Shown: piece after piece, positions 1 through 8,179 of the stretch
Numbering within the stretch: position 1 is the stretch's first letter
How the letters are laid out: every line of letters begins with the position of its first letter
Assembly (NCBI GenBank): GCA_016936495.1
Contig: JAFGXT010000034.1
Span: 1-33,195, forward strand
Reading direction: 5' to 3'
DNA length: 33,195 bases
DNA from: Victivallales bacterium
GTDB lineage: Bacteria > Verrucomicrobiota > Lentisphaeria > Victivallales > SZUA-371
Made by a program: the position numbers and the translations under genes
Notes under the pieces: generated by a model
Seen by the model: the letters and a program-made list of their open reading frames with translations, nothing else
Databases searched by the model: none
What the model was told of the DNA's origin: nothing

Positions 1-1
1 A

Positions 2-940
2 CGTTTGCGTCCGGCGCTATTGCTGTGGAGCTGCGGACTGCTCGGCGGGAACGTTGAAACCGCAGTTCCCGCTGCCGCCGCAGTGGAGATATTTCACAAT
101 TGGACACTGGTGCATGATGATATTATTGATGATGATGATGTCCGGCGCGGACAGCCAACCAGTCATACAGCTTTGGCACATTACGCTCAGGAGAAATATC
201 TTCTGTGTGGAGAGACCGCCACGAAATTCGGCAGGGATTTTGCGATTCTCACCGGAGACCTTCAGCAGGCATGGGCCAATAATATGATGCTTAAACTGGC
301 GGAGCACGGGGCATCCGAAAAACTGACCTTGCGACTTATGCGCAGAATGCAGGAATTTGTTAATCGTGAACTTATTTCAGGCGAGGCGCTTGATGTTGAA
401 TTCCCTTTTATCGGGGCTGCACAACTGAATGAAAAGCAAATTGCCCGAATGTTATATATGAAGACTTCCGTCCTGCTGCGCTTTTGCACCGGAACCGGGG
501 CGATGATTGCTCTTGATGACCCGGAAGGCGCGGCGCCGGAAGTGAAGGCGTTGGAAGAATATGCCGCAGCGGCGGGTGTCGCGTTTCAATATCGTGACGA
601 CTGGTTGGGCGTCTATGGTGATTTCAAGGAATTCGGCAAACCCATATGCTCAGATCTCGCCGAAGCCAAACCCACATTGTTACTGATAAAAGCGTTGGAA
701 ATGTTGGACAAAAACGGCAGACGAGAACTCGAATCACTTATCGGTCTGGAGCACTATGGAGACACGCAGGTAGCTGCGGTGCGCGAGCTCATAAGTTCAT
801 CCGGCGCCGAAGCGTATGTGGTCAATGCCGCTGAAAAGCTTATTAACGACGCCGCGCGACAGTTGAAAAAGCTTCCTCAAAATGAGTATACGCGGTTGCT
901 TGAACAGCTCCTGGAGTATCTTGTCCGTCGTGATAAATAA
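2..940 (+). CDS. Polyprenyl diphosphate synthase (FPP/GGPP synthase family), 5'-truncated by window edge
   Basis: Condenses isopentenyl diphosphate units onto an allylic diphosphate, making the C15-C20 or longer prenyl chains used for quinones and undecaprenyl carriers; it is expected to be cytosolic. The frame is open from base 2 and begins with R-L-R-P, matching the conserved K-R-L-R-P block that lies some 40-60 residues into the family, so the real start is upstream of the window. The first Asp-rich motif is seen as HDDIIDDDD (about residues 37-45), followed by the R-R-G that binds diphosphate. The second is YRDDWLGVYGD, the variant with Gly at the last position that is common in GGPP-synthase-like members, followed by G-K-P-x-x-S-D-L. 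Chain length cannot be judged because the determining residues before the first motif are only partly visible. The gene ends in TAA with no clear terminator after it. Confidence 0.9.
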   Translation, partial: RLRPALLLWSCGLLGGNVETAVPAAAAVEIFHNWTLVHDDIIDDDDVRRGQPTSHTALAHYAQEKYLLCGETATKFGRDFAILTGDLQQAWANNMMLKLAEHGASEKLTLRLMRRMQEFVNRELISGEALDVEFPFIGAAQLNEKQIARMLYMKTSVLLRFCTGTGAMIALDDPEGAAPEVKALEEYAAAAGVAFQYRDDWLGVYGDFKEFGKPICSDLAEAKPTLLLIKALEMLDKNGRRELESLIGLEHYGDTQVAAVRELISSSGAEAYVVNAAEKLINDAARQLKKLPQNEYTRLLEQLLEYLVRRDK

Positions 941-1248
941 GAAAACATCGCCTTTGCGGGCGGCGTTCTGTACATTTATTTTGGGGAACTATCACAAAAT
1001 AAACTATCAGATTTTGTATTCTTCCGATCGCCTGACGTGACGACAACTCGTTGCATACCTGTGGATATACGTGTTGAATATGGACGGCACTCGTAATCCT
1101 GCTGACTGGTTCGATTACATTGAAACGACAAATGTGCAGGTTACCCGATGGTCAACCGAAGATCGCCTGTTCATGGAGTATCTGGACGTTATCAGAAGAT
1201 AGTGTGCGCCCGGAAAAGCATGAGCAAGTATGCATCGACGCCCGGTAA
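941..1248. other. Intergenic stretch with one possible 40-codon reading frame
   Basis: About 300 bp between two convergent genes. I see no tRNA, strong promoter or T-tailed hairpin. A short reading frame on the plus strand (ATG 1080, TAG 1200-1202) gives a 40-residue acidic peptide containing N-P-A-D-W-F-D-Y-I-E. There is no convincing Shine-Dalgarno before the ATG, although the frame is open back to 1041. It may be a decayed fragment of a larger gene or chance; I recognise no family. Confidence 0.4.
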
Positions 1249-3255
1249 TCATCCATGAATATCGACGATCTCGCCGCCGAAAAGATCGATTACCCCCTGG
1301 ACATATTCATTGGCTTCGACCTTTTTTCTGAGATCTTCAGGCAAAAGTTCTTTTTTATCTTCTTCAAAAAGATTTACGCCCTTGCGGAGTTCAATATTCA
1401 GCGAACATGCCCAGTCTCCGCAGACTTCCATAAGCAGTTTATTGATTTTAAACATGTTGTCCGACAGTTGTTCGCTATGAGTATTCTCAAATTCCTCATC
1501 GTAGCAAATGGTAAGGATGGAATTCTGAAAGCGTTCCGGGGAAGCGGTTTTCATATACTGAACCAGCAGAGGATCAAATGATTTAATCTGCTCAGCGCGT
1601 GCAATGACCTCGTGCCAGATATTCTGGGGGGTCAGTTTATCCTGCGGCAGTGGCGGTGCCGGAGCATTTTCAGGCACGGATTCAGCCCCGGAAGGTTCTT
1701 CTTCCTGCGCTGGAAGGAGTTCCTCGGCGGCTTCAAGTTCTTCGAGAGTTTCTTCGATCATGATTTTTTCAGGAACGGGAGTTTCGACCTCCGGGTCATG
1801 AAAATCCATTTTTTCCTCAAATTCCGGCCCCAGGATTTCTTCCGCCTGATCATTATCCGCCTGGAGCGGTTTTTCCTCCGGTTCAGATTGCGGTTCAGGT
1901 TCAGGCACAGCCTGTTCCGGCACAATAACTTTCTGTTCTTCAACCACATGAGCGGGTTCAGGCTCAGGCGTCAAAGTCGGCGCTGGCATTACTGCGGGCG
2001 TTGGCGCAGGTTGCGGGACTTGTGTCTGCGGCACGATAGCCTGAGTGATAGTCGCGAGATTTACCGGAGGAATATTATTAAGCTCGTTAAGTTCGCCACC
2101 ATTGCGTATCTGATTAAGGTGTGCGATAATATCATCGATTTGCAAGGAGTGCGCGGTGCGCATGGCTTTAAGTATGATGGTTTCGATATAGACTTGTTTA
2201 TTCAGGGCATCGTGCAGGGTTCTGCCTACAGGCGACAGGGTTTCAAGCAGTCGCTGAACCACATCAGGTCTGACGTTCCGGGCGAGTTCTTTGTACAAAG
2301 CAATAGTTTCACTGCCGGATTCCAGTACATTTTCTGGATTCGCCAGCAGTTGGCACAACTCTATGCCGCGCAAAAAAGCGAGCAGGTCATTGTACAAGGT
2401 TTCCAGATTTTTACCGCGTTCCGCGAGGGCATGGATATTTGCCACCACGGCGCCTTTGTCATTGCCGAACATGGCGCGGATAAGGTTTTCTATTTCCGAG
2501 GCGGCGCTGAGTCCGAACAACGACAGCACCTGAGTTTCACTGATTTCAGTATTTGCGTCGGAACCGAAAAAAGCGATCATCTGATCAAGCAGAGATTGAG
2601 CGTCGCGCATACCGCCGTCGGCGGCTCTGGCAATGGCTTCGACCGCCGCCATGCTTATCTTCACGTTTTCGGTATTGGCGATAAGCATCAGGCGTTCGGC
2701 GATAAGCCGGGTGGAGATACGTTGCAGGTCAAAGCGTTGACAACGGGAAATAATTGTGGGCAGAACCATATGCACTTCGGTGGTGGCGAAGATAAACTTC
2801 GCGTGCCGGGGAGGTTCTTCAACAGTTTTAAGCAAAGCGTTCCAGGCTTGCTTGGACAGCATGTGTACTTCGTCGATGATATATATCTTATAGCGGCTGT
2901 TGACCGGCACGTGCATCACTTCATCGCGCAGGTCGCGAATGTTTTCCACCGAGTTCTGGCTGGCGGCATCTATTTCGATTACATCGATACTGCTTTCATT
3001 GGCGATGGCGACACAGGAATTACATTTGCAGCATGGTTCGCCATCTTCGGGTGCTTCGCAGTTCATGGCTTTGGCGAATATTCTGGCGGAGGTGGTTTTA
3101 CCAATACCGCGCGAACCGACAAAGAGGTATGCGTGAGCGGTACGCTGCTGCTTTATGGCGTTTTTCAAAGTGGCGACGATATGTTCCTGTCCGACCATGT
3201 CGGCGAAACGCTGCGGACGCCACTTTCTCGCGATTACCTGATATTCCTGTGCCAT
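1249..3255 (-). CDS. dnaX: DNA polymerase III subunit gamma/tau
   Basis: Clamp-loader ATPase that loads the beta clamp and holds the replicase together. Walker A GSRGIGKT is at residues 47-54. A zinc-binding set follows (C66, C75, C78, C81, with an extra C76). Walker B IYIIDEVHML is at 124-133, and the SRC sensor/arginine-finger motif is at 170-172. Domain III ends near residue 370. Residues about 400-560 are a Pro/Glu-rich linker, and the last 110 residues form the tau-like C-terminal domain. The length (668 aa) fits a full tau; I did not find an obvious slippery A-run that would give a separate gamma. The start is supported by AAGGAG 9 nt before ATG 3255. It is the last gene of comF-accD-SRP RNA-rph-dnaX, 26 bp after rph. 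Confidence 0.97.
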   Translation of the reverse strand: MAQEYQVIARKWRPQRFADMVGQEHIVATLKNAIKQQRTAHAYLFVGSRGIGKTTSARIFAKAMNCEAPEDGEPCCKCNSCVAIANESSIDVIEIDAASQNSVENIRDLRDEVMHVPVNSRYKIYIIDEVHMLSKQAWNALLKTVEEPPRHAKFIFATTEVHMVLPTIISRCQRFDLQRISTRLIAERLMLIANTENVKISMAAVEAIARAADGGMRDAQSLLDQMIAFFGSDANTEISETQVLSLFGLSAASEIENLIRAMFGNDKGAVVANIHALAERGKNLETLYNDLLAFLRGIELCQLLANPENVLESGSETIALYKELARNVRPDVVQRLLETLSPVGRTLHDALNKQVYIETIILKAMRTAHSLQIDDIIAHLNQIRNGGELNELNNIPPVNLATITQAIVPQTQVPQPAPTPAVMPAPTLTPEPEPAHVVEEQKVIVPEQAVPEPEPQSEPEEKPLQADNDQAEEILGPEFEEKMDFHDPEVETPVPEKIMIEETLEELEAAEELLPAQEEEPSGAESVPENAPAPPLPQDKLTPQNIWHEVIARAEQIKSFDPLLVQYMKTASPERFQNSILTICYDEEFENTHSEQLSDNMFKINKLLMEVCGDWACSLNIELRKGVNLFEEDKKELLPEDLRKKVEANEYVQGVIDLFGGEIVDIHG

Positions 3256-3281
3256 AGCTGCTGTTCTCCTTGATGCCGAGG

Positions 3282-4130
3282 TCAGATTGTTATATCTCCG
3301 AGAATATCACCCATAGAGCCGAGTCCGCCTCCGGGTTTTCCGGGTCTGGTGTTTCTGCCTTTGCCGTTATTTTTATCATCATTATCATTATGCCTGCGGG
3401 GAGCGCCGCTGATGATTCTATTTTGAAGTTCAAATATTTTATTGAGTCCGTTTTTAGCCAGATCAAGCATCTGATTAAGTTGTTCCGGGGTAAATGGCTG
3501 TTCTTCGGCGGTACCCTGTACTTCTATGAACTTGCCGGATTCGGTCATAACTACATTCATATCAACTTCGGCTTTAGAATCTTCCGCATAACACAGATCA
3601 AGCACGGGTTCGCCGTTGACAATGCCTACACTTATGGCGGCGACATTTTCCTTCATGGGATTTTTACCGCCGAATTTCTTTGCCAGCCATGCTTTTTTGA
3701 ATGCCAGCTGAAGAGCCACGGAGGCGCCGGTGATACTGGCGCAACGGGTTCCGCCGTCAGCGTCGATCACATCACAATCAATATAAACGGTATTGGCTCC
3801 CAAGGCTTCAAGGTCGATAACCGAACGGAAACTTCTGCCGATCAAACGCTGGATCTCCATGGTTCGTCCGCTTTGCTTGCCTTTACTGGCTTCGCGTTGC
3901 ATACGTTCGTGAGTGGAGGCGGGCAGCATACCGTATTCACTGGTAACCCAGCCCCCGGGAACGTTTTGCGCTCTCATCCAGCCGGGAACTCCGGGCTGAA
4001 CGGTTACGGAGCATATAACTTTTGTACCGCCGAACTCAATGAGTACCGAAGACGCCGGATGAGAAAGAAAATTTTTGGTGAAATTTACTTTCCTGAACTG
4101 TTCCGGAGTTCTTCCATCTATCCTGGCCAT
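3282..4130 (-). CDS. rph: Ribonuclease PH with C-terminal extension
   Basis: Phosphate-dependent 3'-to-5' exoribonuclease that trims tRNA 3' ends. The N-terminus M-A-R-I-D-G-R-T-P, the S-E-Y-G-M-L-P block, the G-R-T[10 protein letters not shown] motif and the [12 protein letters not shown] active-site block are all present and in order. The protein is 282 aa against about 240 for typical family members. The extra tail, from about residue 242, is rich in Asn, Asp, Gly, Arg and Lys ([13 protein letters not shown]) and looks disordered. A GAGGG ribosome-binding site precedes ATG 4130. The gene lies right after the T-run that ends the SRP RNA and before dnaX, on the same strand. Confidence 0.96.
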   Translation of the reverse strand: MARIDGRTPEQFRKVNFTKNFLSHPASSVLIEFGGTKVICSVTVQPGVPGWMRAQNVPGGWVTSEYGMLPASTHERMQREASKGKQSGRTMEIQRLIGRSFRSVIDLEALGANTVYIDCDVIDADGGTRCASITGASVALQLAFKKAWLAKKFGGKNPMKENVAAISVGIVNGEPVLDLCYAEDSKAEVDMNVVMTESGKFIEVQGTAEEQPFTPEQLNQMLDLAKNGLNKIFELQNRIISGAPRRHNDNDDKNNGKGRNTRPGKPGGGLGSMGDILGDITI

Positions 4131-4149
4131 AACAAATCCCTCTTAAATT

Positions 4150-4158
4150 AAAAAAAGA
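4150..4158 (-). terminator. T-run after SRP RNA terminal stem (possible intrinsic terminator)
   Basis: On the minus strand the GC-rich terminal stem of the SRP RNA is followed by TCTTTTTTT. A GC stem plus a T-run fits an intrinsic terminator. It would partly insulate rph and dnaX from the upstream genes unless read through. Confidence 0.55.
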
Positions 4159-4274
4159 GCCGCCGGCAACCAGAAGCACCTACGGCGCCCGGCAGTTTCG
4201 TGTAGAGCTGCTTGGTTCCCCATCTGACTCGGTTAACGAACTGCCGGCGCATAGGGTCCGGCAGGACCGGCGGC
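4159..4274 (-). ncRNA. ffs: Signal recognition particle RNA, small bacterial (4.5S-like) type
   Basis: This RNA pairs with Ffh to target membrane and secreted proteins co-translationally. Read on the minus strand, the 116-nt stretch folds into one long hairpin. The terminal stem GCCGCCGG (4274-4267) pairs with CCGGCGGC (4166-4159). A middle stem pairs CGCCGGCAGTTCGT (4249-4236) with the arm at 4201-4186. The apex (4228-4207) carries the domain IV signature GTCAG, a GGAA tetraloop closed by ATGG/CCA, then AGCAGC. This matches E. coli 4.5S in length and motif order, with a different closing stem (GG-GGAA-CC instead of CC-GGAA-GG). It starts about 12 nt after the accD stop, so it is probably cut from the operon transcript or driven by a promoter inside accD. 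It ends in TC and seven Ts. Confidence 0.88.
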
Positions 4275-4286
4275 AAAAAAACTATT

Positions 4287-5180
4287 TTATTTCCCAGCAC
4301 CTTTCACTGTACACCCTGAATTGAAATATTCAAGGCACAGGAAAAGTTCATGCCGGAGATTTTTGCGGTCAATGATCCGGTCAACCATACCTTTTTCCAG
4401 CAGAAATTCCGCAGTCTGAAAGCCTTCCGGCAATTTTGCCTGGGCTGTATCTCTGATTACGCGCGGTCCGGCAAAACCAATCATAGCTCCAGGCTCAGCC
4501 AGAGTAAGATCACCCAATGAAGCAAAACTCGCGGTAACACCGGCATAAGTAGGCTGGGTAAGAATTACAATATACGGCAGATTGGCGTTGGCATGACGTT
4601 TCAGCGCGGCACTGGTCTTTGCCATCTGCATCAAACTGAGCATACCTTCATACATTCTCGCCCCGCCGCTGGCGGTAACGATGACCAGCGGCAGTTTCAT
4701 CGCGGTGGCAAGTTCCGTAAGCCGGGTGATTTTTTCACCGACCACTGATCCCATACTCGCGCCGAGGAAGCGGAAATCCATCACTCCAATAGCATATGCT
4801 TTCCCTTCCAAAGTGGCGGTACCGCAGACGACCGCGTCATTCAGACCGGTTTTCTTTTTATTAGCTTCGAGCTTGTCGGTATACGACGCCACGCCTTCAA
4901 AACCCAGCGCGTCAACCGATTCCATACTCTGATCTATCTCTTTGAACGAATCCTTGTCGCAAAGCAAATCTATTCTCTGCTGTGCGGTCAAGGGTGAATG
5001 AAAATTGCAATTAGGACAAATGTTTAAATTTTCCTTCAAGGTCTTAGTATATACGGTGCTGTGACATTTTTTGCACTTTTCCCACAAGCCTTCCGGAATC
5101 TTGGTATTCTTGTTCTCTCCAGTCTTGTACGAACGCAAAGTCGAATACTTTGTCCTGCCACTTCTGAATAATGCCGCCAT
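4287..5180 (-). CDS. accD: Acetyl-CoA carboxylase carboxyltransferase subunit beta
   Basis: Half of the carboxyltransferase that moves CO2 from biotin carrier protein to acetyl-CoA, the first committed step of fatty acid synthesis; works with AccA. The N-terminal zinc ribbon is complete (C36, C39, C55, C58). It is followed by the crotonase-type core, with V-T-A-S-G-G-A-R-M-Y-E-G-M and L-T-Q-P-T-Y-A-G-V-T-A-S-F-A, which form the oxyanion-hole helices. The length of 297 aa is normal for the family. It follows comF by 47 bp on the same strand and is followed 12 nt later by the SRP RNA. accA is not in the window. Confidence 0.96.
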   Translation of the reverse strand: MAALFRSGRTKYSTLRSYKTGENKNTKIPEGLWEKCKKCHSTVYTKTLKENLNICPNCNFHSPLTAQQRIDLLCDKDSFKEIDQSMESVDALGFEGVASYTDKLEANKKKTGLNDAVVCGTATLEGKAYAIGVMDFRFLGASMGSVVGEKITRLTELATAMKLPLVIVTASGGARMYEGMLSLMQMAKTSAALKRHANANLPYIVILTQPTYAGVTASFASLGDLTLAEPGAMIGFAGPRVIRDTAQAKLPEGFQTAEFLLEKGMVDRIIDRKNLRHELFLCLEYFNSGCTVKGAGK

Positions 5181-5227
5181 ATTATTTGCAATCCTTTTAT
5201 CTTGATTTATTGATAAACGGTTTTATC

Positions 5228-5944
5228 CTATATTCTTCTCGCGATGACCATTATCATTATCCTTCCCGCCTGGCACTTTCGTAATGCTTCAGCCGCCGCT
5301 TGCAGGGTGGATCCCGTGGTCATCACATCGTCGATCAGTAATATAGACGCGTTTTTATAAAATTTCTCATGATTTACAGAAAAAGCTTCAATAAGATTTT
5401 TTTTACGCTCGACCCTGGTCAATTTTGCCTGCTGCCGGGTGCGCCTGATCCGCCGCAGATCATAGCTTATAGCAATATCGCATCTTCGCGCCAATTCCTC
5501 TGCCACCAGCTCAGACTGATTGAAACCGCGATTCCACGCGCGCGTCCAGTGCAAGGGTACCGGCATGATATAATCCGGTTGAAGTCCGCTCGTGTTTAAC
5601 TTTTCCGCCGCCAGAATCCCGAATGCCCGCGCCAACTCCGGCGTATTGTGATATTTAAACGCGTGCAGCATCCGCCGCCCCAGTCCCTCATGCTGAAACA
5701 ACGCCAGCGCCTGATCCCACGCCCGGGGCTCCTCTTTCAAGCAATTCGAACACAATTCCAGTGCGGTATCAAGCTCTGCCCCGCAACCCGGACATAAAAC
5801 GCCCTGCACCGTTTTGAATTTACTCAGACAATTTTCACAGAAAACATTACGCTCTGAAATTTCCAGCGAACCGCATGCCGGACAGGGAAAACTCAGGCAA
5901 CTATCCGTCACCCAGGACATCAATTTACCAATCACCGGATACAT
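5228..5944 (-). CDS. comF: ComF family phosphoribosyltransferase-like protein
   Basis: Type I phosphoribosyltransferase fold; family members are linked to DNA uptake and recombination in competent bacteria, and the substrate is not established. The N-terminus carries two zinc-ribbon-like CxxC pairs (C21/C24 with C36/C39, then C51/C54 with C65/C68), an expanded version of the usual single finger. The PRPP-binding loop ILLIDDVMTTGSTL is at residues 201-214, and the ComF signature M-P-V-P-L-H-W ... R-G-F-N-Q-S is at 127-144. The start is supported by AGGGGG upstream of ATG 5944 and by a good promoter further up. It is the first gene of the minus-strand operon. Confidence 0.9.
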   Translation of the reverse strand: MYPVIGKLMSWVTDSCLSFPCPACGSLEISERNVFCENCLSKFKTVQGVLCPGCGAELDTALELCSNCLKEEPRAWDQALALFQHEGLGRRMLHAFKYHNTPELARAFGILAAEKLNTSGLQPDYIMPVPLHWTRAWNRGFNQSELVAEELARRCDIAISYDLRRIRRTRQQAKLTRVERKKNLIEAFSVNHEKFYKNASILLIDDVMTTGSTLQAAAEALRKCQAGRIMIMVIARRI

Positions 5945-5987
5945 GCAGTTCCCCCTGCTGTCAGAATGCCGCTTTCTATTGCTGTTG

Positions 5988-6015
5988 AATATATCCGAAG
6001 CAAACGCCTTTTCAA
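5988..6015 (-). promoter_or_regulatory. Predicted sigma70-type promoter of the comF-accD-ffs-rph-dnaX operon
   Basis: On the minus strand, -35 TTGAAA (6015-6010), a 16-bp spacer and -10 TATATT (5993-5988). This places the transcript start about 35 nt upstream of the comF ATG. It is divergent from the promoter of the regulator gene. Confidence 0.55.
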
Positions 6016-6038
6016 GAAACGAATGAGATTTTTTGTAG

Positions 6039-6060
6039 TCTGGCTATTGACTTAGTCAGA
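6039..6060. promoter_or_regulatory. Inverted repeat around the -35 box, candidate operator
   Basis: TCTGGCTA (6039-6046) and TAGTCAGA (6053-6060) are inverted copies (7 of 8 pairs) with the -35 hexamer as the spacer. Inside lies the perfect 11-bp palindrome TGACTTAGTCA (6048-6058). A dimeric GntR-type regulator bound here would block polymerase, so self-repression is the likely use; that is inference. Confidence 0.5.
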
Positions 6061-6075
6061 TTTGCAGTATATAAT
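6047..6075 (+). promoter_or_regulatory. Near-consensus sigma70-type promoter for the regulator/pseudopilin/beta-helix cassette
   Basis: -35 TTGACT (6047-6052), a 17-bp spacer and a perfect -10 TATAAT (6070-6075), about 30 nt before ATG 6105. It is the best promoter seen in the window. Confidence 0.75.
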
Positions 6076-6104
6076 AAAACTAGAACGACACACAAGGCAT
6101 TGAT

Positions 6105-7505
6105 ATGTATATGATGAAAGAAAACAAAGGTATAGCGGAAGACAAGCAGACCCGTGTACGACATTGGTTGCTGGATCGCATAGACGGCGGGGAACTGCGC
6201 GGCGGGGACAAGTTACCTGGAGCGCGGGACATATCCAGCTGCCTGGACGTGTCGCTGTTGACAACCCAGAACGCGATAGAGACGCTGGTTAATGAGGGCG
6301 TACTGGAAAGTTATCCGCGCCGCGGCACCTTTGTCGCCGCTAAGTGGCGCGAGTGTCTGTTGCAATATAACTTTCGCGCCAACAATCCGGCTTTGCCCTG
6401 GCTTAAGGACATAAAGGTCATGACTTCGGGAATTTTACCCCGGCTGTATTTTGCCGCCGGTTTCGACATTGGCATGATCGAACTGAGACCGACATTGGTA
6501 GTGCAGTCCTGCCGCAATGAATATATGGATATGCGCGAGCTGTTTGACCGTTGTTTTCCGGACAAAACAGACTTTTTCATGGAAGCGTTCAACAGTTATT
6601 ATTCCAGTGACGGTTCACTGCCGGGAGTTCCCTTTATTTTTTCTCCGCGGGTGATGTATTATAACCGTGCACTGCTGGCGCAAGCCGGATGCCCCGAACC
6701 GCATTATAACTGGAGCTGGAAGGATTTTATCGATTCAGTGGAGAAATTGAAAAATATTCTTCCCGGTGAACAGATATTCAACTGGAATTATGACAAACAT
6801 CAATGGCTCGGCTTTATTTTTCGTGCCGGTGGACGCCTGTTCGCGCCTGAAGACAAACTCGATCCGGTACGCATAGATCATCCCGATACCCGGCGAGGGT
6901 TGCGGCTTTTTCGCGAATTGCAAGAGTTGCTTAAACCAAACGATATAGGAACGTCGGACGATTATCGCTGTGAATTTGGCAGAGGTCGTTGCGCATTCAT
7001 GCTCGCCCCGCGCGAAGATCTGTATTTCATCAAACGTGAAGGATTTGATGATTGGGGAACCGTCCCCATGCCGGAAATCCCCGGCGGGAAGCCGCTGACC
7101 ACTCAGGCGGCGGATCTGATCTGTATCAGAAAGAGCTGTTCCAATCTGAAAATGGCGGAGGATTTCCTGAAACTGATGTTGTCCGAACCGGTACAGTCAT
7201 TCATCGGCAATAGCGGGTACGGCATACCTATAAGAAAATCCGCGGCGGAAAATCTGATACACAGCTCTGACCCGCGTGAAAAAACTTTTATAGGGGAAAT
7301 TGCTCATATGTCCGCGCAGTATAATATAGATTCGATCGAAATAATGAATCTGGTTCTGGATGGAGTCAATCAGATGTGGGAAAACAACGCCGACATTGAC
7401 ACGTTCACCACCGAACTGGCGGCGGCGGTCAGAACTTTTATGAAAATAAAAAATGCGGTTTCGCCGGAGCCGAATTTTGAGATCAAACGTAAAAAAGTGT
7501 ATTAA
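6105..7505 (+). CDS. GntR-type transcription regulator fused to an ABC-type solute-binding domain
   Basis: Residues about 14-79 are a GntR winged helix-turn-helix, with the family's G-D-K-L-P-x-x-R-x-(I/L)-S block and V-L-E-S-Y-P-R-R-G-T-F-V wing. Residues about 100-440 look like a family 1 extracellular (sugar) solute-binding protein: P-G-V-P-F-I-F-S-P-R-V-M-Y-Y-N-R with an aromatic-rich hinge, and a late G-K-P-L-T-T-Q-A-A-D block like the conserved ligand-site region. There is no signal peptide, so the binding domain must work in the cytoplasm as the effector sensor in place of the usual FadR, UTRA or LacI-type domains. The likely ligand is a sugar or oligosaccharide (inference). AAGG lies 7 nt before ATG 6105. 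It leads a cassette with the pseudopilin and secreted beta-helix genes. Confidence 0.85.
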   Translation: MYMMKENKGIAEDKQTRVRHWLLDRIDGGELRGGDKLPGARDISSCLDVSLLTTQNAIETLVNEGVLESYPRRGTFVAAKWRECLLQYNFRANNPALPWLKDIKVMTSGILPRLYFAAGFDIGMIELRPTLVVQSCRNEYMDMRELFDRCFPDKTDFFMEAFNSYYSSDGSLPGVPFIFSPRVMYYNRALLAQAGCPEPHYNWSWKDFIDSVEKLKNILPGEQIFNWNYDKHQWLGFIFRAGGRLFAPEDKLDPVRIDHPDTRRGLRLFRELQELLKPNDIGTSDDYRCEFGRGRCAFMLAPREDLYFIKREGFDDWGTVPMPEIPGGKPLTTQAADLICIRKSCSNLKMAEDFLKLMLSEPVQSFIGNSGYGIPIRKSAAENLIHSSDPREKTFIGEIAHMSAQYNIDSIEIMNLVLDGVNQMWENNADIDTFTTELAAAVRTFMKIKNAVSPEPNFEIKRKKVY

Positions 7506-7532
7506 AATAAACTCTTACGGAGGTAAAGCATT

Positions 7533-8159
7533 ATGAAAAAGAATCACAGTTTCACTCTTATTGAGCTCCTCGTGGTGATAGCCATCATAGCTATCCTTGC
7601 CAGTATGCTTCTGCCCGCGTTGGGACGCGCCCGGGACAAAGCCAAAGAAATCGCCTGCGTAAACAACCTCAAACAAATAGGTCTTTACGCAACTCAGTAT
7701 CTCAATGACTGGGATCATATGCCTTGGTACCGTAAACCTGGCACCGCTTCTTCGTATTGGTTTGAAGACAACCCGGAAGGCTGGCTGTGCGAATACATGC
7801 CCGACGGCACCCGACGGAAAACACTAGCATGCCCGAGCGACATATTGCGGCAGAAAAGTAACTCGCTTAATTACACCAGTTATATCTATAGTTCGCAGCA
7901 GTCTCCGCCAACTGGCTACAACTGGGGGCGCAAGCCTCTGAATCGTTTCGGTTTCTATTTTCTGGCGGAATATAATATCAATGAGCCGACAGCATTTAAT
8001 GCACAGGGAGCGACTATATTCGACACCAGTGCCAGCAGACTCAATCGTGTAGGTTATCCACATAATAAAAGAACCAATGTCCTGCTGGATTCCGGCAGCG
8101 TCGAATCCGCCAGCTATCATGAATTCCGTAACTCTTCACGTTTAAACCCTAACCTTTAA
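7533..8159 (+). CDS. Type II secretion pseudopilin-like protein (prepilin N-terminal signal, DUF1559-like)
   Basis: Short basic leader M-K-K-N-H-S, then FTLIELLVV and one membrane helix (residues about 7-28), the type IV prepilin/pseudopilin signal cut and N-methylated by prepilin peptidase; the pre-cleavage residue is Ser, not Gly. The first globular helix has C-V-N-N-L-K-Q-I-G, typical of the DUF1559/SBP_bac_10 proteins that are amplified in Planctomycetes and Lentisphaerae. Near the C-terminus [12 protein letters not shown] is a degenerate form of that family's H-x9-D-G motif (Asp-Ser-Gly in place of Asp-Gly). CGGAGG precedes ATG 7533 by 9 nt. It is 27 bp after the regulator and 20 bp before the beta-helix gene, so co-transcription is likely. 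No other secretion genes are here. Confidence 0.88.
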   Translation: MKKNHSFTLIELLVVIAIIAILASMLLPALGRARDKAKEIACVNNLKQIGLYATQYLNDWDHMPWYRKPGTASSYWFEDNPEGWLCEYMPDGTRRKTLACPSDILRQKSNSLNYTSYIYSSQQSPPTGYNWGRKPLNRFGFYFLAEYNINEPTAFNAQGATIFDTSASRLNRVGYPHNKRTNVLLDSGSVESASYHEFRNSSRLNPNL

Positions 8160-8179
8160 TAAATAACAAGGAAAGTACA

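Noticed and set aside
1105-1125. GGTTCGATT stretch resembling a tRNA T-arm
   Set aside because: No acceptor, D or anticodon stems can be drawn around it.
1612-3273. 553-codon open frame on the plus strand
   Set aside because: It lies opposite dnaX, is rich in Phe, His and Arg, and has no family motifs; dnaX shows a complete set of catalytic motifs on the other strand.
3270-4151. 293-codon open frame on the plus strand
   Set aside because: Antisense to rph; composition is typical of a shadow frame and rph is unambiguous.
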